Source of the DNA: Saccharomycopsis phalli
Lineage: Eukaryota > Ascomycota > Saccharomycetes > Ascoideales > Saccharomycopsidaceae
Assembly: GCA_020342235.1 (NCBI GenBank)
Contig: CP073219.1
Location: 1-64,000 of the forward strand
DNA length: 64,000 nucleotides
Reading direction: 5' to 3'
Shown: piece after piece, positions 29,536 to 39,290 of the stretch
How positions within the stretch are numbered: position 1 is the first letter of the stretch
How the letters are laid out: the number at the start of each line of letters is the position of its first letter
Notes under the pieces: model-generated
Told to the model about the DNA's origin: nothing
Database searches by the model: none
Seen by the model: only the letters and a program-made list of their open reading frames with translations
Made by a program: the position numbers and the translations under genes

Positions 29536-30170
29536 ACGTAGAAACTCCTTTAATTAAATGTATAATAACTTTTCTTCGAATAAAATGTAACTAGAGAGTT
29601 ACAGTTGCTAGTGAAACTCTTGAAGTCTGGAATAAAAGTGCTTCAGTCTTTTGATATACTTGTGTTCAAAAAACTCCTTATGTGGTACTCAGTTCATGAA
29701 TGAATATTTCTGAACTATTAAGTAGACAGACTAAATCATAATTAGGTGCGGATAAATAACGATTTATACGTTTCTTTGGCATTTTCACTGCGCAAACGAT
29801 ATCCAATGCCCATCTCAGTCTCTGGATCGATCTGCCGGTAATGGTTAGTAGCCCTCCCGTTTCTAAGATCCTAAGAAAGACTTGTAGATACATGTATTCA
29901 CATCTGAATGGCTGTCTAATTGACTGGACCACGCCTAATGGTATTAACATGCGTTTATACATCTGGTTTCATTCATTGAAAGATTATAAAGATTGAGACT
30001 AATAAATAAAAAGCTTTTGCCAAATACTTGGTACTTCATTGGTATTTTCAATTTCCAAGGCACCCAGTAACCTGTCATGCAATTGTGGTCATGAGACTCT
30101 ACGCTCATCCGAGAAGTCGGGCCGGTCAACCAGTATTTATTCTACTCCGGGACCCGCATACAACCAAGCA
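29536..30170. other. Intergenic, promoter side of the acyl-CoA synthetase gene
   Basis: 635 bases without a recognisable gene. The frame of the next gene is open 44 codons upstream of its ATG, but from a TTG and without conserved content. Confidence 0.5.
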
Positions 30171-31754
30171 ATGTCTACATTTATTGAGACCATATCAGTT
30201 GGAAATTCGAAAGCAATTATAATCCCGCAAGGGCCATCTATTTGTTACCTCAAATTGGCACGTTTCGCCCATCGGATCCAGCAATTGTTTACTAATCCCA
30301 AATCGCCGTTACTGACCACTGGAAGCCAAACTTCCATTGGACTTGCGCTTCCAAATGGGTTGGAATTTGTGGCTGCCTTCTTGGCTGTGACAAACTTACT
30401 GAAAATAGCTGCACCGCTTAATTTCAATTACCGGAAGTCTGAGTTTGATTTTTACTTGCAAGACTTGGATGCCAAGGGGATATTTGTTCCCCGGGGATTT
30501 GTATCACAACCCTCACAAGCGATAATTCAAAGTGCAGTGGAAAACAAGGCATATATCATTGAGATATGGTATGATAATAGTCTGGATAACATTGAATTTG
30601 ATTTATTTCACTACGGCTCGTTGTCAAAGTTGTTTAGTTCAGCTGATGTCTCGTTGGACAATTTATCATTAACCAAGTTCACGGGCAATGCTTCACCTTC
30701 TGATATCGCGTTGATATTACATACATCAGGTACTACTGGTCGCCCAAAGGCTGTTCCGTTGACTCATAAAAACATTACAAGTTCAATGAAGATTATTTCA
30801 GGGACTTATGATTTAAATAAAAATGACTCTACATACATTGTCATGCCTCTATTCCATGTGCATGGCCTCATTGGAGCTTTACTCTCGACGTTGTATTCAG
30901 GAGGGACTGCCATTATTGCGCCAAAATTCTCAGCGAGCCATTTTTGGAATGATTTCATCGGCTACAATGCTAATTGGTACACTGCGGTTCCTACAATTCA
31001 CCAAATCTTACTTAGTACTCCTCGTCCTGCAAAGTTGCCTAACATAAGATTCATTCGATCGTGTTCATCTGCTTTGGCTCCTGCTAATTTAAAAAAATTG
31101 GAGGAGACGTTTAATGCCCCTGTCGTCGAGGCAATGGGTATGACCGAGTGTGCGCATTGTGTCACATCCAACAACTTACCTCAGTTTGGAAAACGAAAGC
31201 CAGGAACTGTCGGTCAAGCACATGGTGTAGAGATTGTTATTTTGGACGACAAGAGTCAAAAGTTGACCCAAGGAAAGATTGGAGAAGTTTCCATAAAGGG
31301 ATCCAATGTTACTCTTGGATATCTCAACAACCCTAAAGCAAACGAAGAGAATTTCACCGCGGGATACTTTAGAACTGGTGATCAAGGTTATATCGATGAA
31401 GACAACTTTTTGGTGCTAACTGGTCGTATCAAAGAATTGATTAATAGAGGTGGGGAGAAGATCTCTCCTATTGAGCTAGACAATGTCATGCTCACTCATC
31501 CAAAAGTGGCAGAAGCGGTTGCATTTGGTGTTCCCGATGAAAAGTATGGCCAGGTGGTGAATGCGGCTATTGTCTTAAAGAAAGGGGAAACTTTAACCGC
31601 TAAGGACTTCCAAACTTATCTATCGTCAAAACTTGCCAGTTTCAAGATTCCCGTAAAAGTCCACTTCATTGACCAGTTGCCAAAGACTGCTACCGGCAAA
31701 ATTCAACGGCGGACTTTGCCTAAATTTTTTGCCTCAAGACAATCCAAGTTGTAA
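30171..31754 (+). CDS. PCS60: Peroxisomal acyl-CoA synthetase, Pcs60/oxalyl-CoA synthetase type
   Basis: 527 residues from the ATG at 30171 (MSTFIETISVG). ANL-superfamily motifs in order: the P-loop LHTSGTTGRPKAVPLTH (about residue 180), MGMTECAH, YFRTGDQGYID, GRIKELINRGGEKISP and the C-terminal catalytic lysine motif KTATGKIQRRTL. It ends in SKL, a perfect type 1 peroxisomal targeting signal. Length and motifs fit yeast Pcs60 (543 residues in Saccharomyces), which forms oxalyl-CoA and clears oxalate. It activates a carboxylic acid with ATP and CoA. A 4-coumarate-ligase-like or medium-chain acyl-CoA ligase with other substrates is the main alternative. It is co-directional with, and 485 bases upstream of, a transporter gene. 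Confidence 0.85.
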   Translation: MSTFIETISVGNSKAIIIPQGPSICYLKLARFAHRIQQLFTNPKSPLLTTGSQTSIGLALPNGLEFVAAFLAVTNLLKIAAPLNFNYRKSEFDFYLQDLDAKGIFVPRGFVSQPSQAIIQSAVENKAYIIEIWYDNSLDNIEFDLFHYGSLSKLFSSADVSLDNLSLTKFTGNASPSDIALILHTSGTTGRPKAVPLTHKNITSSMKIISGTYDLNKNDSTYIVMPLFHVHGLIGALLSTLYSGGTAIIAPKFSASHFWNDFIGYNANWYTAVPTIHQILLSTPRPAKLPNIRFIRSCSSALAPANLKKLEETFNAPVVEAMGMTECAHCVTSNNLPQFGKRKPGTVGQAHGVEIVILDDKSQKLTQGKIGEVSIKGSNVTLGYLNNPKANEENFTAGYFRTGDQGYIDEDNFLVLTGRIKELINRGGEKISPIELDNVMLTHPKVAEAVAFGVPDEKYGQVVNAAIVLKKGETLTAKDFQTYLSSKLASFKIPVKVHFIDQLPKTATGKIQRRTLPKFFASRQSKL

Positions 31755-32238
31755 TATTGGCTCATCAAGTGTATATTACCAATGCATATTTTATGAGCTA
31801 ACTATGTGTATTCCGAATCAATAATATATCTGAAATTAAACTTTGTAGGATTGAAGAGCTAAATTTACGTTAGCTGCTTTATTGCTTATTTAGAAAGCCT
31901 TAAAAAACGTTTATTGCAATATCACGTGCAATGTCAAACTTGGTGTCAATCCTTGACCTCAGGGGTCCAGTAAGTAGGCCATCCGCGAATATTCAACGGG
32001 TAATAGGTGCCACGAGAACTAGGAATAATATAACTTATGAAGTCAATTTATTGGGATATTATGCCAAGCAGATGACTGGGAATTCTGGTTCACTTTTCGG
32101 AGTTATATTGGTAACGGTTGAACCCTAAACTGTGGCACTTGACTTGCATAATTTTTAAAATCTTCCTTGTGTCCGCCAAAAGAATTGTATATAAAATGGC
32201 AATTATCGTAAAATTTACTATTGATAATTTTTCATATT
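31755..32238. other. Intergenic, no confident gene
   Basis: A 65-codon ATG frame at 31931-32128 has no recognisable content and is probably chance. A TATA-like TATATAAAATGGC is at about 32189, 45-50 bases before the next ATG. Confidence 0.5.
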
Positions 32239-33939
32239 ATGAGTGAAAAACTTTCCCCCAAGGAGCCATCCATTTATTCAGAGACCAATACGCCGCTGCT
32301 GAGTTCCGCAGTGTTTGTATCTGGGTTGTCTGAAGAAAAAGTTACTGAAGCTGTGGATTTCATCATTAAGCAAAATGAGGAACTCTTACCTCATAGAGAT
32401 TTGCTTATTAGAGGAGCTATCTTGGCTAATGATGATGGAAATGTTCCTGAAGAACACCTCCACTATTACAGTGAGGAAGAACTCTCTAAGGTAGATTTTG
32501 AAAAGACACACTCTATTCGCTCCTCTTCAAAAGCTATGTACCTTGTTGGTATTGCTGCCTCTTTTGCTGCCGTTAATTTTGGACATGATGAGTCTGCCGT
32601 CGGTGGGGCCCAGTTGCAATTCTTCAAACAGTTTCACGTGACCAATCCTAATATCCAAGGTTTGCTCAATGCATCGCCTTATCTAGCTGCAGGTACCCTT
32701 GGTACTGCACTTACTATTCTTTTGGACCGATATATTGGACGACGTGCTATTATTTTCATTTCATGTCTTTTTGGAATTGGAGGTTCTTTGTGGCAAGCTT
32801 TTGCCCAGTCAATGGGTTCTCTACTTGCTGCTAGATTGTTTTTAGGAATTGGCATGGGGTTGTGTTCTTCAGCAGTTCCAATGCTAGTTGCCGAAGCGAG
32901 CCCAGCAAAGTCTCGTGGGGCATTTCTCATGTTGTGGCAAACTTTTGTAGCATTCGGTGTTATGCTTGGAAGTATATTCAACCGGGCATTTATCGGCGTG
33001 AAGGGATCAAAATCATGGAGATTAATGATTGGTGCTTCGTTTGTTGCCCCAATAATTACGGCTGTGCTTATTGTATTTGTTCCAGAGTCTCCCAGATACT
33101 TGATCACTAAGCACAAAGAGCCTCAGGCGTTGCGTTCCTTGATTACATTGAGAAGCAACGAGCTAAGTGGCTCAAGAGATTTTTTCATCTTGTGGAACTC
33201 TTTGAAGAGGTCAGGAAAGATTAACTCAATTCCAGTAACTCTGCAAATAAAATTATTCTTCACAGAAAACCGGGTTAGATATGCTTTCTTGGTATCTGCG
33301 TTTAATATGATTCTTCAGCAGTATTGTGGTGTCAACATTCTTGTTGGATATACCACGACTATATTGGTAAATTCAGGTGTTGACAGCACCACTGCTATTG
33401 CTGGAAGTATTGGAATCGGTGGTGGTTGTTTTTTGGCTACATTTGTTTCTTCACAATGTATTGATCGATTTGGTAGAAGAAGAATGTTACTTCTTACTTT
33501 TCCGATCCTTGCCTTTTGCTTGTTTTGGTTAGGTCTCTCCTTAACTATTCATAAAGATTCTGCTAGATTGGGTTCTGGATTAACTGCCATGTACCTTTTT
33601 GTGATATTTTTTGGTCTTGGAATTGGCCCTATTAGTTGGACTTACAATGCTGAAGTATACCCGTTAAACGTTCGAGCTTTTGGGGTAGCTTTAGGTATGA
33701 CTATCAATTGGATTTTGGACTTTGTTTTGAGTATGACCTGGCCAAAGATGAACGAGACAATGACTGCCAGTGGAGGACTATACTTTTACGGAGCTTGCAA
33801 TATCGCAGCATTTTTCTTTACTTATCTTTTTATTCCGGAGACTAAAGAGTTGACCTTAGAAGAGCTTGATCTTGTGTTCTCTAAACGTCCTTTACAATAC
33901 GCAAAGAGCAATTTACGAAAGCTATTTAAGCGTGATTAA
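32239..33939 (+). CDS. MFS sugar/polyol transporter
   Basis: 566 residues from the ATG at 32239 (MSEKLSPKEP); an upstream in-frame TTG is not used. Twelve membrane segments after a cytosolic N-terminus of about 100 residues. Sugar-porter signatures: DRYIGRRA after TM2, PESPRYL after TM6, QQYCGVNILVGYTT in TM7, DRFGRRRMLL after TM8, and PETKELTLEELDLVF after TM12. The N-terminal block (NEELLPHRDLLIRGAILAND) is shared with a fungal clade of sugar porters that is distinct from hexose (HXT) carriers and often annotated as lactose- or inositol-like. The substrate cannot be told from sequence. The preceding gene encodes an acyl-CoA synthetase in the same direction. Confidence 0.88.
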   Translation: MSEKLSPKEPSIYSETNTPLLSSAVFVSGLSEEKVTEAVDFIIKQNEELLPHRDLLIRGAILANDDGNVPEEHLHYYSEEELSKVDFEKTHSIRSSSKAMYLVGIAASFAAVNFGHDESAVGGAQLQFFKQFHVTNPNIQGLLNASPYLAAGTLGTALTILLDRYIGRRAIIFISCLFGIGGSLWQAFAQSMGSLLAARLFLGIGMGLCSSAVPMLVAEASPAKSRGAFLMLWQTFVAFGVMLGSIFNRAFIGVKGSKSWRLMIGASFVAPIITAVLIVFVPESPRYLITKHKEPQALRSLITLRSNELSGSRDFFILWNSLKRSGKINSIPVTLQIKLFFTENRVRYAFLVSAFNMILQQYCGVNILVGYTTTILVNSGVDSTTAIAGSIGIGGGCFLATFVSSQCIDRFGRRRMLLLTFPILAFCLFWLGLSLTIHKDSARLGSGLTAMYLFVIFFGLGIGPISWTYNAEVYPLNVRAFGVALGMTINWILDFVLSMTWPKMNETMTASGGLYFYGACNIAAFFFTYLFIPETKELTLEELDLVFSKRPLQYAKSNLRKLFKRD

Positions 33940-34363
33940 TTAATTTACTTTGCTTGTTTGTTAGCATTGAAAGTTTTAATGTTAAAGAGTTGTATACTGA
34001 TTTGATTATATGTTCTAGTACGTATGATTTTCTATTGGGGTGGATAGCCATAAATGCCGAGAAATTCTATCATCTCTCATATGTCTAGAGTTAGGATAGG
34101 ACATAATTGTTAATTATTATAAAGTCTCTGTATTTGCTGCCGCTATATAATTAAATGATTTATCTGTAGTCTAGAGATACTTGCTCAGAACAGGTGACCA
34201 AAGAGTGGCAAGAGATCGTCAATAGCGATTTGTTAGAAGAGTCAGAATGAAATAATAACTACAAAGGCGTTAAAGCATCTCTTTTATTACGGAATGCCTT
34301 CTCCAAGGTTTTCCATTCTACTAATTACGATAATTCACGACAATTATTTCATACTATATAGTA
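33940..34363. other. Convergent intergenic region, no gene seen
   Basis: 424 bases between the ends of two converging genes; AT-rich, presumably two 3' UTRs. Confidence 0.5.
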
Positions 34364-37300
34364 CTACTTAAGTAAGTTACTCAACTGAAGAGCAATTTCG
34401 TATGCTCTTTGGTCAGATTTTGTATGCAACAAGAGCTTATCAATCATTCCATCTAGGCCAAAGTCTCTGGCTATAATAGTTTTAAGAGTTGGATCGTTCT
34501 CAAGTATCCTATAAATTGCCTTGCAAGAAAAATACACAATCTCTCTTTCATGAGTATGGAATAAACAACTCCGAACCTGTTCTTTATAATTTGGAACGTG
34601 TGCCTGGATAGTTGATACAATCAATCGTCCTAGGTTTAGATTAGTGAATTTGACAAGTAATAAATTGCTGAGGAAAATCCAGACATTCAATCTAGTGGAG
34701 TTTGAAACCTCTGAAACATTCAACAATTTTACTGACGACTCAAGAAAATGATTAAGAATTTGTCGTTGAGTTTCAGGTTCTAACTTCTTGGTGTAGTTTG
34801 CGACCAAGTACTGAATGTCATCCAATATGAATCCTTTATTTGGATAACTGTAACCTTCAAGATTATCGCTCATCAATAAGTCAAGCTGATAGTACACTCT
34901 TTCTGAGTAGAGTGCATCAATTGGTTGGTACGTCTCGTAAGTTAGTGTTCCAACCAACTCAGTGACCGACTGAACACAGGCACTGGCCTCGAGAATTAAC
35001 GTTCTCTTCTCCAAAAAGGAAATCGCAGCCAAAACTAATTGATCAGCATACAGTTTAATAATCAAATCCTTTGCCTCTTTGGAATCAATCATGAGGTACC
35101 TGAAGAACTTCAAATAAAACGTGAAATACTCCAAGTTTTCAATAAAAAATTCCGCGCTCTGCCCAATAAATCGAGGATTCACAATAGGAAGAATATCCAA
35201 AATAGAAGTATCATGAAGTAAGAACAGAACTTCTGAGTCCTTATAGGCGCCATTGTCAATTAAGAAATTGTAAAATACCTTAATAGCAGAGTGACTAAAA
35301 GACAGCGGATCCAGCAAAATAACCTTCAATAGCTGCAATACCCCGGACTGAATGATGTATGCATGGAACTTTTGGGGCGTCATCAAAGGAACCATCATGC
35401 AGCTAGCCGAATTTATCATCTTCGCCTCCGTTGCATTTGTAGACTTGCAATCTCTCAATACTGGTACAATAACATAATTGACAATGTCTAAATCGATAAA
35501 GAACTGGAGCACATCCAATTTCTCCTGCGCGGATCCATTCTTGGAGACAAAGAGATTCTCAATAGTTCTAATGGCAATTCTTCTGATTTCCGGATCAACA
35601 TTTTCGCCAACAAACGAATAGACTTGGTACAAGATATCCGACTGGCTGACAAACACATCAAAGCCATTTGACATGACGATATTGTTACTTATTAAAAGCA
35701 AAGTATGTTCCTGTACCAATCTGTTATCAATTCCCAACAATGTAAGCAACGCATGAGCGGTTGCATTGTCTATTGGGGCACCAGCAAAAGCCAAGTCCAC
35801 CAACAAGAAAGTAATATTAGTGACAATATTGACATCAAGAGTAGTACAAATTGTGATCAACGCCAAGTTAATGTTACAGGTGGTAAGGAATTCTCTGAAA
35901 GTCGCAAAGATGTCCACACCAGTAGCTCTTATTCGCTGCTCGTATACCTCCACAAAGTCACCAATTCCTCTAACAACAAGTGCCAAGTACCTAGCTTCTT
36001 CAGTAGTGGCAAGTTTATTATTTCTGACCATATCATTTGTAATGTCAAAGACATTCTTTACAGCATTGATTAAAAAAATATCGAAGGCACCAGAATCAAT
36101 GAGACTTAAGTAGGAGGTGTACTGTTTTTGGATAGAGGTGATAAACTCAATTACGCTCTCTTTTGCAGCAATATCAGACCCGCTTAACAAAGAAAACGAG
36201 TAAACGAGTAACGACGCCTGGAGTTCGGCAGCACCAGGAACCAGGATTTTAATTAACGAGTTGATCAATTGGCAGGCATATTTCAAAGTCTCAGCAGAAG
36301 CAGGGGACGTAGTTCTTTGGAACAAATCACTTAGTTTAGGGACAATGGCGGCGTAAGAATCAGAACTCACTGGTCTGTTTGCAAGAATGTCTTGCTCAAT
36401 GACATGTGACAAAATGTCAAAAAAGAACGCGCCATCATTCATATTAGTAATGTTGCCATTTAGTAACACATTTAATGCGGTCTGGCTAAATTTGATCAAG
36501 TCGAGCTCAGGGATTTGCTGGCTGCTGCCGTTCTCATATAAACGTCGGATGACCTTGAAGCATTCATTTTTAACGTCCATTGTGACATTTGGGTTACTAA
36601 TCAACTTTTCGATAAATGCCCATACCTTTAAGGTCTCGTTCAAGTATGTCTTTATAGGCCAGCACAATGTACCGTATGCCATGTCGTAGTAGTTCAAGGC
36701 CGACTTGATGACAATATACGGAAAGTAGTAAGGTTTCCCTGAGGCAGGGTCTACCAGGGTGTCGACGAATTTGGTTAAGAGCAGGGCATATTTCTGGCAG
36801 TTCTCGACCAATCCTCTTTGGGACGACAACAAGGTTGAAAACAAGCTGGCAAGGTACTCGATGGTGAACACAGTCAATCGGACTTCACATGTCAAGGGCG
36901 ATGTAGTGTTGATGTTGCTGATCATTGTCTTGGCGAACTCGGTGGAGTCCAATACTTTCAACTTGTAAGCATCAGTGCCTTCGGACACTCGGAACAATAA
37001 ATTCTTGTAGCTCTTATAGTGCAGATGATCGGGGTCGGCTCTGATTTTTTCCAAGATGACATCGCCCAATTGGTATTCAACGAGTAAGGTTTCGTTGTAG
37101 TTGACTTGGTGGTCCACAAGACTGGTAAGAAAGCCAATGAGATAGTACAATGCCTGTGCATCATTCAGGTTCTTCAAGTCAAGTGCCCGGATTGACTGTA
37201 TAGTCTCTTTCAATAGTGATGTATCAAATAGTGGCTTAAGACTGGTGAGTGGCACCTCCCTTTCCAAGGAGCCGGCAACCCGTCCAACCAACTCATTTCC

Positions 37301-37414
37301 ACTGTAGCCATGGCGGAGAATATCTTTAAACCCTTCGATATTAATTGACTCGGCAGCGAACTTCTTATCGCAAGCTTCCACTGCGTTGTAGAGAGATGCG
37401 GTGTGTAAAGACAT
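34364..37414 (-). CDS. Large all-helical (ARM/HEAT-like) protein of unknown function
   Basis: 1016 residues from the ATG at 37414 (MSLHTASLYNAVEACD); four upstream codons are open from a TTG. Not recognised. The whole length is built of amphipathic helix pairs with regular Leu/Ile spacing, as in ARM or HEAT solenoids (for example SVTELVGTL, RIAIRTIENLFVSKNG, LTLLGIDNRLVQEHTLLLISNN). No signal peptide, no membrane segment, no low-complexity linker and no catalytic motif. It could be a scaffold, chaperone or transport factor. It is the first gene of the dense core block, divergent from SWP1 with a shared promoter region of about 600 bases. Codon use and lack of interruptions show it is a real conserved-type gene. 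Confidence 0.8.
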   Translation of the reverse strand: MSLHTASLYNAVEACDKKFAAESINIEGFKDILRHGYSGNELVGRVAGSLEREVPLTSLKPLFDTSLLKETIQSIRALDLKNLNDAQALYYLIGFLTSLVDHQVNYNETLLVEYQLGDVILEKIRADPDHLHYKSYKNLLFRVSEGTDAYKLKVLDSTEFAKTMISNINTTSPLTCEVRLTVFTIEYLASLFSTLLSSQRGLVENCQKYALLLTKFVDTLVDPASGKPYYFPYIVIKSALNYYDMAYGTLCWPIKTYLNETLKVWAFIEKLISNPNVTMDVKNECFKVIRRLYENGSSQQIPELDLIKFSQTALNVLLNGNITNMNDGAFFFDILSHVIEQDILANRPVSSDSYAAIVPKLSDLFQRTTSPASAETLKYACQLINSLIKILVPGAAELQASLLVYSFSLLSGSDIAAKESVIEFITSIQKQYTSYLSLIDSGAFDIFLINAVKNVFDITNDMVRNNKLATTEEARYLALVVRGIGDFVEVYEQRIRATGVDIFATFREFLTTCNINLALITICTTLDVNIVTNITFLLVDLAFAGAPIDNATAHALLTLLGIDNRLVQEHTLLLISNNIVMSNGFDVFVSQSDILYQVYSFVGENVDPEIRRIAIRTIENLFVSKNGSAQEKLDVLQFFIDLDIVNYVIVPVLRDCKSTNATEAKMINSASCMMVPLMTPQKFHAYIIQSGVLQLLKVILLDPLSFSHSAIKVFYNFLIDNGAYKDSEVLFLLHDTSILDILPIVNPRFIGQSAEFFIENLEYFTFYLKFFRYLMIDSKEAKDLIIKLYADQLVLAAISFLEKRTLILEASACVQSVTELVGTLTYETYQPIDALYSERVYYQLDLLMSDNLEGYSYPNKGFILDDIQYLVANYTKKLEPETQRQILNHFLESSVKLLNVSEVSNSTRLNVWIFLSNLLLVKFTNLNLGRLIVSTIQAHVPNYKEQVRSCLFHTHEREIVYFSCKAIYRILENDPTLKTIIARDFGLDGMIDKLLLHTKSDQRAYEIALQLSNLLK

Positions 37415-38033
37415 TGGGATTACCAAGATGGAGATGACGTGGGGACTATATATTGGGAGGACCCCCGCTCCCAGTCTAAAAAGTTAAAAATGTGATCTGC
37501 CATTTTGGGTCTAGGACCCGTCGATCCGTCCCAAGAAAGAGGGAACGATCAGTAATTCAATTCCTATTTTTAAAGGGATTCGATGACGATCATTATGTAC
37601 CTTGTCTTGGTAGTGTCACTTTTATGTTGTGATTGACTCGGTAAAGCGTTGGCGATTTCTGTGTGGAAATGCTTGGCATACTAAATACGCTTGTTACGCA
37701 CTATATTAATTACTTGTAGAGGTTGGCAATATATTATAAATAGCAAGCTATCTGGTGTTTTCGGCTTCAATCGATAAACCCTGGTTTTTTTTTGCGTGGT
37801 TGCTCTGGCAGTTTCGGTCCATGAGACGGCACGGTGGATGTGCGAGTTTCAATGAAAAAAGGATATTTTCTGGATATATATTTCACCGTGATAGATTTCG
37901 CCATGTTGCCTCTTGCGATTATTATCGTTGGCCCAGCCGTCGGTTTTATGATTGACAAACCCGCGCACTCATTCTATGGTTACCCGGACTCGTGCTTGAT
38001 GACAAGTAACTTTCAAATGCTAGAGGTGTGGCC
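37415..38033. promoter_or_regulatory. Divergent promoter region with two short upstream frames before SWP1
   Basis: TATTATAAATAG at about 37734 is a good TATA box for the plus strand. Between it and the SWP1 ATG lie ATG frames at 37821 (43 codons) and 37852 (69 codons, hydrophobic, overlapping the SWP1 start by 28 bases). Either SWP1 transcription starts later, or a 5' UTR intron removes them (a TAG stands at 38021-38023), or they act as upstream frames. The minus-strand gene starts at 37414. Confidence 0.45.
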
Positions 38034-38864
38034 ATGGTCAGCTTTCGAAAATTACTTATAGCCAGTGCATGCCTCTTGGGACTCAACGGGTTCAAGATAG
38101 AGGAGGGTGTTCTTTCTGTGGACTCTGTTTCTGAAAAGTTCACTTGTTGCAAGCCGCTTGAGAGTGCGGTGGTTGTCACCAAGCAGGAGCCGGTGAATAT
38201 CCAGTTCAAAGTGTTGGAAAAAGACTCCAAGCAGCCTTACAGACCAACCCAATCGGTGGTGGAATTCAGTGCTGGAGAATTGTCGCAGGCGTTCATTGCT
38301 CCTGTGAATTCCAAGGGCGTTGCCCAGGTCTCGATCCCATTTTCCGAGGTGTCCAAGTCGCTCTTGTCGCATGGAAACATTGACGTCCGCATTATTCTCA
38401 GCGACGCGGACGTTGCTGCCACAAAGGCCAAGCGCGTAGCGTCGCTTCAAATTGACCAGAGCTTGCTTGCGACTATGCTCAAGGGCTACACTGAGCCGGC
38501 GAGATTCACGGCAAAAGCGGACATTCACCATGTGTTTAGACAGCCAGAGAAACAGGCGAGTCCATTTATTGCGCTGGTGTTTATCTTGGCGATTGTTGGT
38601 TTGCTTGTGGTATTTCTTGGGTCGTTGCAGCTCAATGGGTTGTTGAGCGTGAGCCAGTTTTCAACTTCTGCAGACACGTCCTTGGACTTGGTGTGCAAGG
38701 CTGCGTTTACGGGCTCGCTCATTTCGTTGGAGGAGTTTTTTCTCAAGTACTATCTTGGCGACAGCATCTTTGACTTGATCTTGAAGACTGCGGTATTGGC
38801 CGGCCCTTGTGTGTGGTTTGGTGCCCGGGTGCTCAGACGGTTTCAAGTGCAGGGAGATTGTTAG
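38034..38864 (+). CDS. SWP1: Oligosaccharyltransferase subunit Swp1 (ribophorin II type)
   Basis: 276 residues from the ATG at 38034; a GTG two codons earlier is rejected. Signal peptide about 1-20 (FRKLLIASACLLGLNGF), a lumenal beta-rich domain (residues about 20-175), then three C-terminal membrane segments (FIALVFILAIVGLLVVFLGS, the LVCKAAFTGSLISLEEFF region, LILKTAVLAGPCVWFGARVL). ASPFIALVFILAIVGL and LQLNGLLS are typical of ribophorin II / Swp1. Saccharomyces Swp1 has 286 residues. It is part of the ER complex that transfers the lipid-linked glycan to Asn-x-Ser/Thr. A CTG codon in the first membrane segment fits leucine. Confidence 0.88.
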   Translation: MVSFRKLLIASACLLGLNGFKIEEGVLSVDSVSEKFTCCKPLESAVVVTKQEPVNIQFKVLEKDSKQPYRPTQSVVEFSAGELSQAFIAPVNSKGVAQVSIPFSEVSKSLLSHGNIDVRIILSDADVAATKAKRVASLQIDQSLLATMLKGYTEPARFTAKADIHHVFRQPEKQASPFIALVFILAIVGLLVVFLGSLQLNGLLSVSQFSTSADTSLDLVCKAAFTGSLISLEEFFLKYYLGDSIFDLILKTAVLAGPCVWFGARVLRRFQVQGDC

Positions 38865-38899
38865 ATATAGCCGTGTATAGCAGAGATTGTATAGTCGAT

Positions 38900-39265
38900 G
38901 ATATGTTGTATGGCTAGTGGTCTGCTTATAGTGGTGCTTATAGTGATGTACTTTAATCAGTGGTGTACTTTAACCAGTGAGGTACTTTAGTCAGTGCTAT
39001 AGTTATATAATCATTACAATGCTTATATAATCAGTGATGTACTTATACAACTCGACGCTTATATAATAGTGCTATACTTATAATCAATGCTGTGCTTATA
39101 ATCAGTGCTGTGCTTATACATCTCAATGCTTATATAATCAGTGCTGTACTTATACAACCCAATGCTATACTTATAACCAATGCTATACTTATAACCAATG
39201 CTATACTAATACACCAGTAAATTCATCAGCATCCTCATTAGTATACCCATCAGTATCCTCATCAG
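38900..39265. repeat. Degenerate AT-rich repeat array between SWP1 and IMP1
   Basis: Variants of ATGCTATACTTATAACCA / GTGCTGTACTTATACAATC recur more than a dozen times with irregular length. A shorter set of CATCAGTATCCTCAT-type repeats follows at about 39228-39270. It lies between two convergent genes and probably forms their 3' UTRs. Confidence 0.8.
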
Positions 39266-39290
39266 TATATCATACACCACATACCTTAAC

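Noticed and set aside
29830-29862. Possible oleate response element (CGG...CCG) upstream of PCS60
   Set aside because: One core base of CGGN3TNA is wrong and the spacing is at the limit; too weak to list as a site.
30039-30170. 44-codon extension of the acyl-CoA synthetase
   Set aside because: It begins with TTG, is not similar to the family N-terminus, and ATG at 30171 gives the expected length.
31931-32128. 65-codon ATG frame between PCS60 and the transporter
   Set aside because: No recognisable domain, signal or membrane segment; length is within chance for AT-rich intergenic DNA.
32679-33116. 145-codon minus-strand frame inside the transporter gene
   Set aside because: Shadow frame; the plus strand carries a complete, well-conserved transporter.
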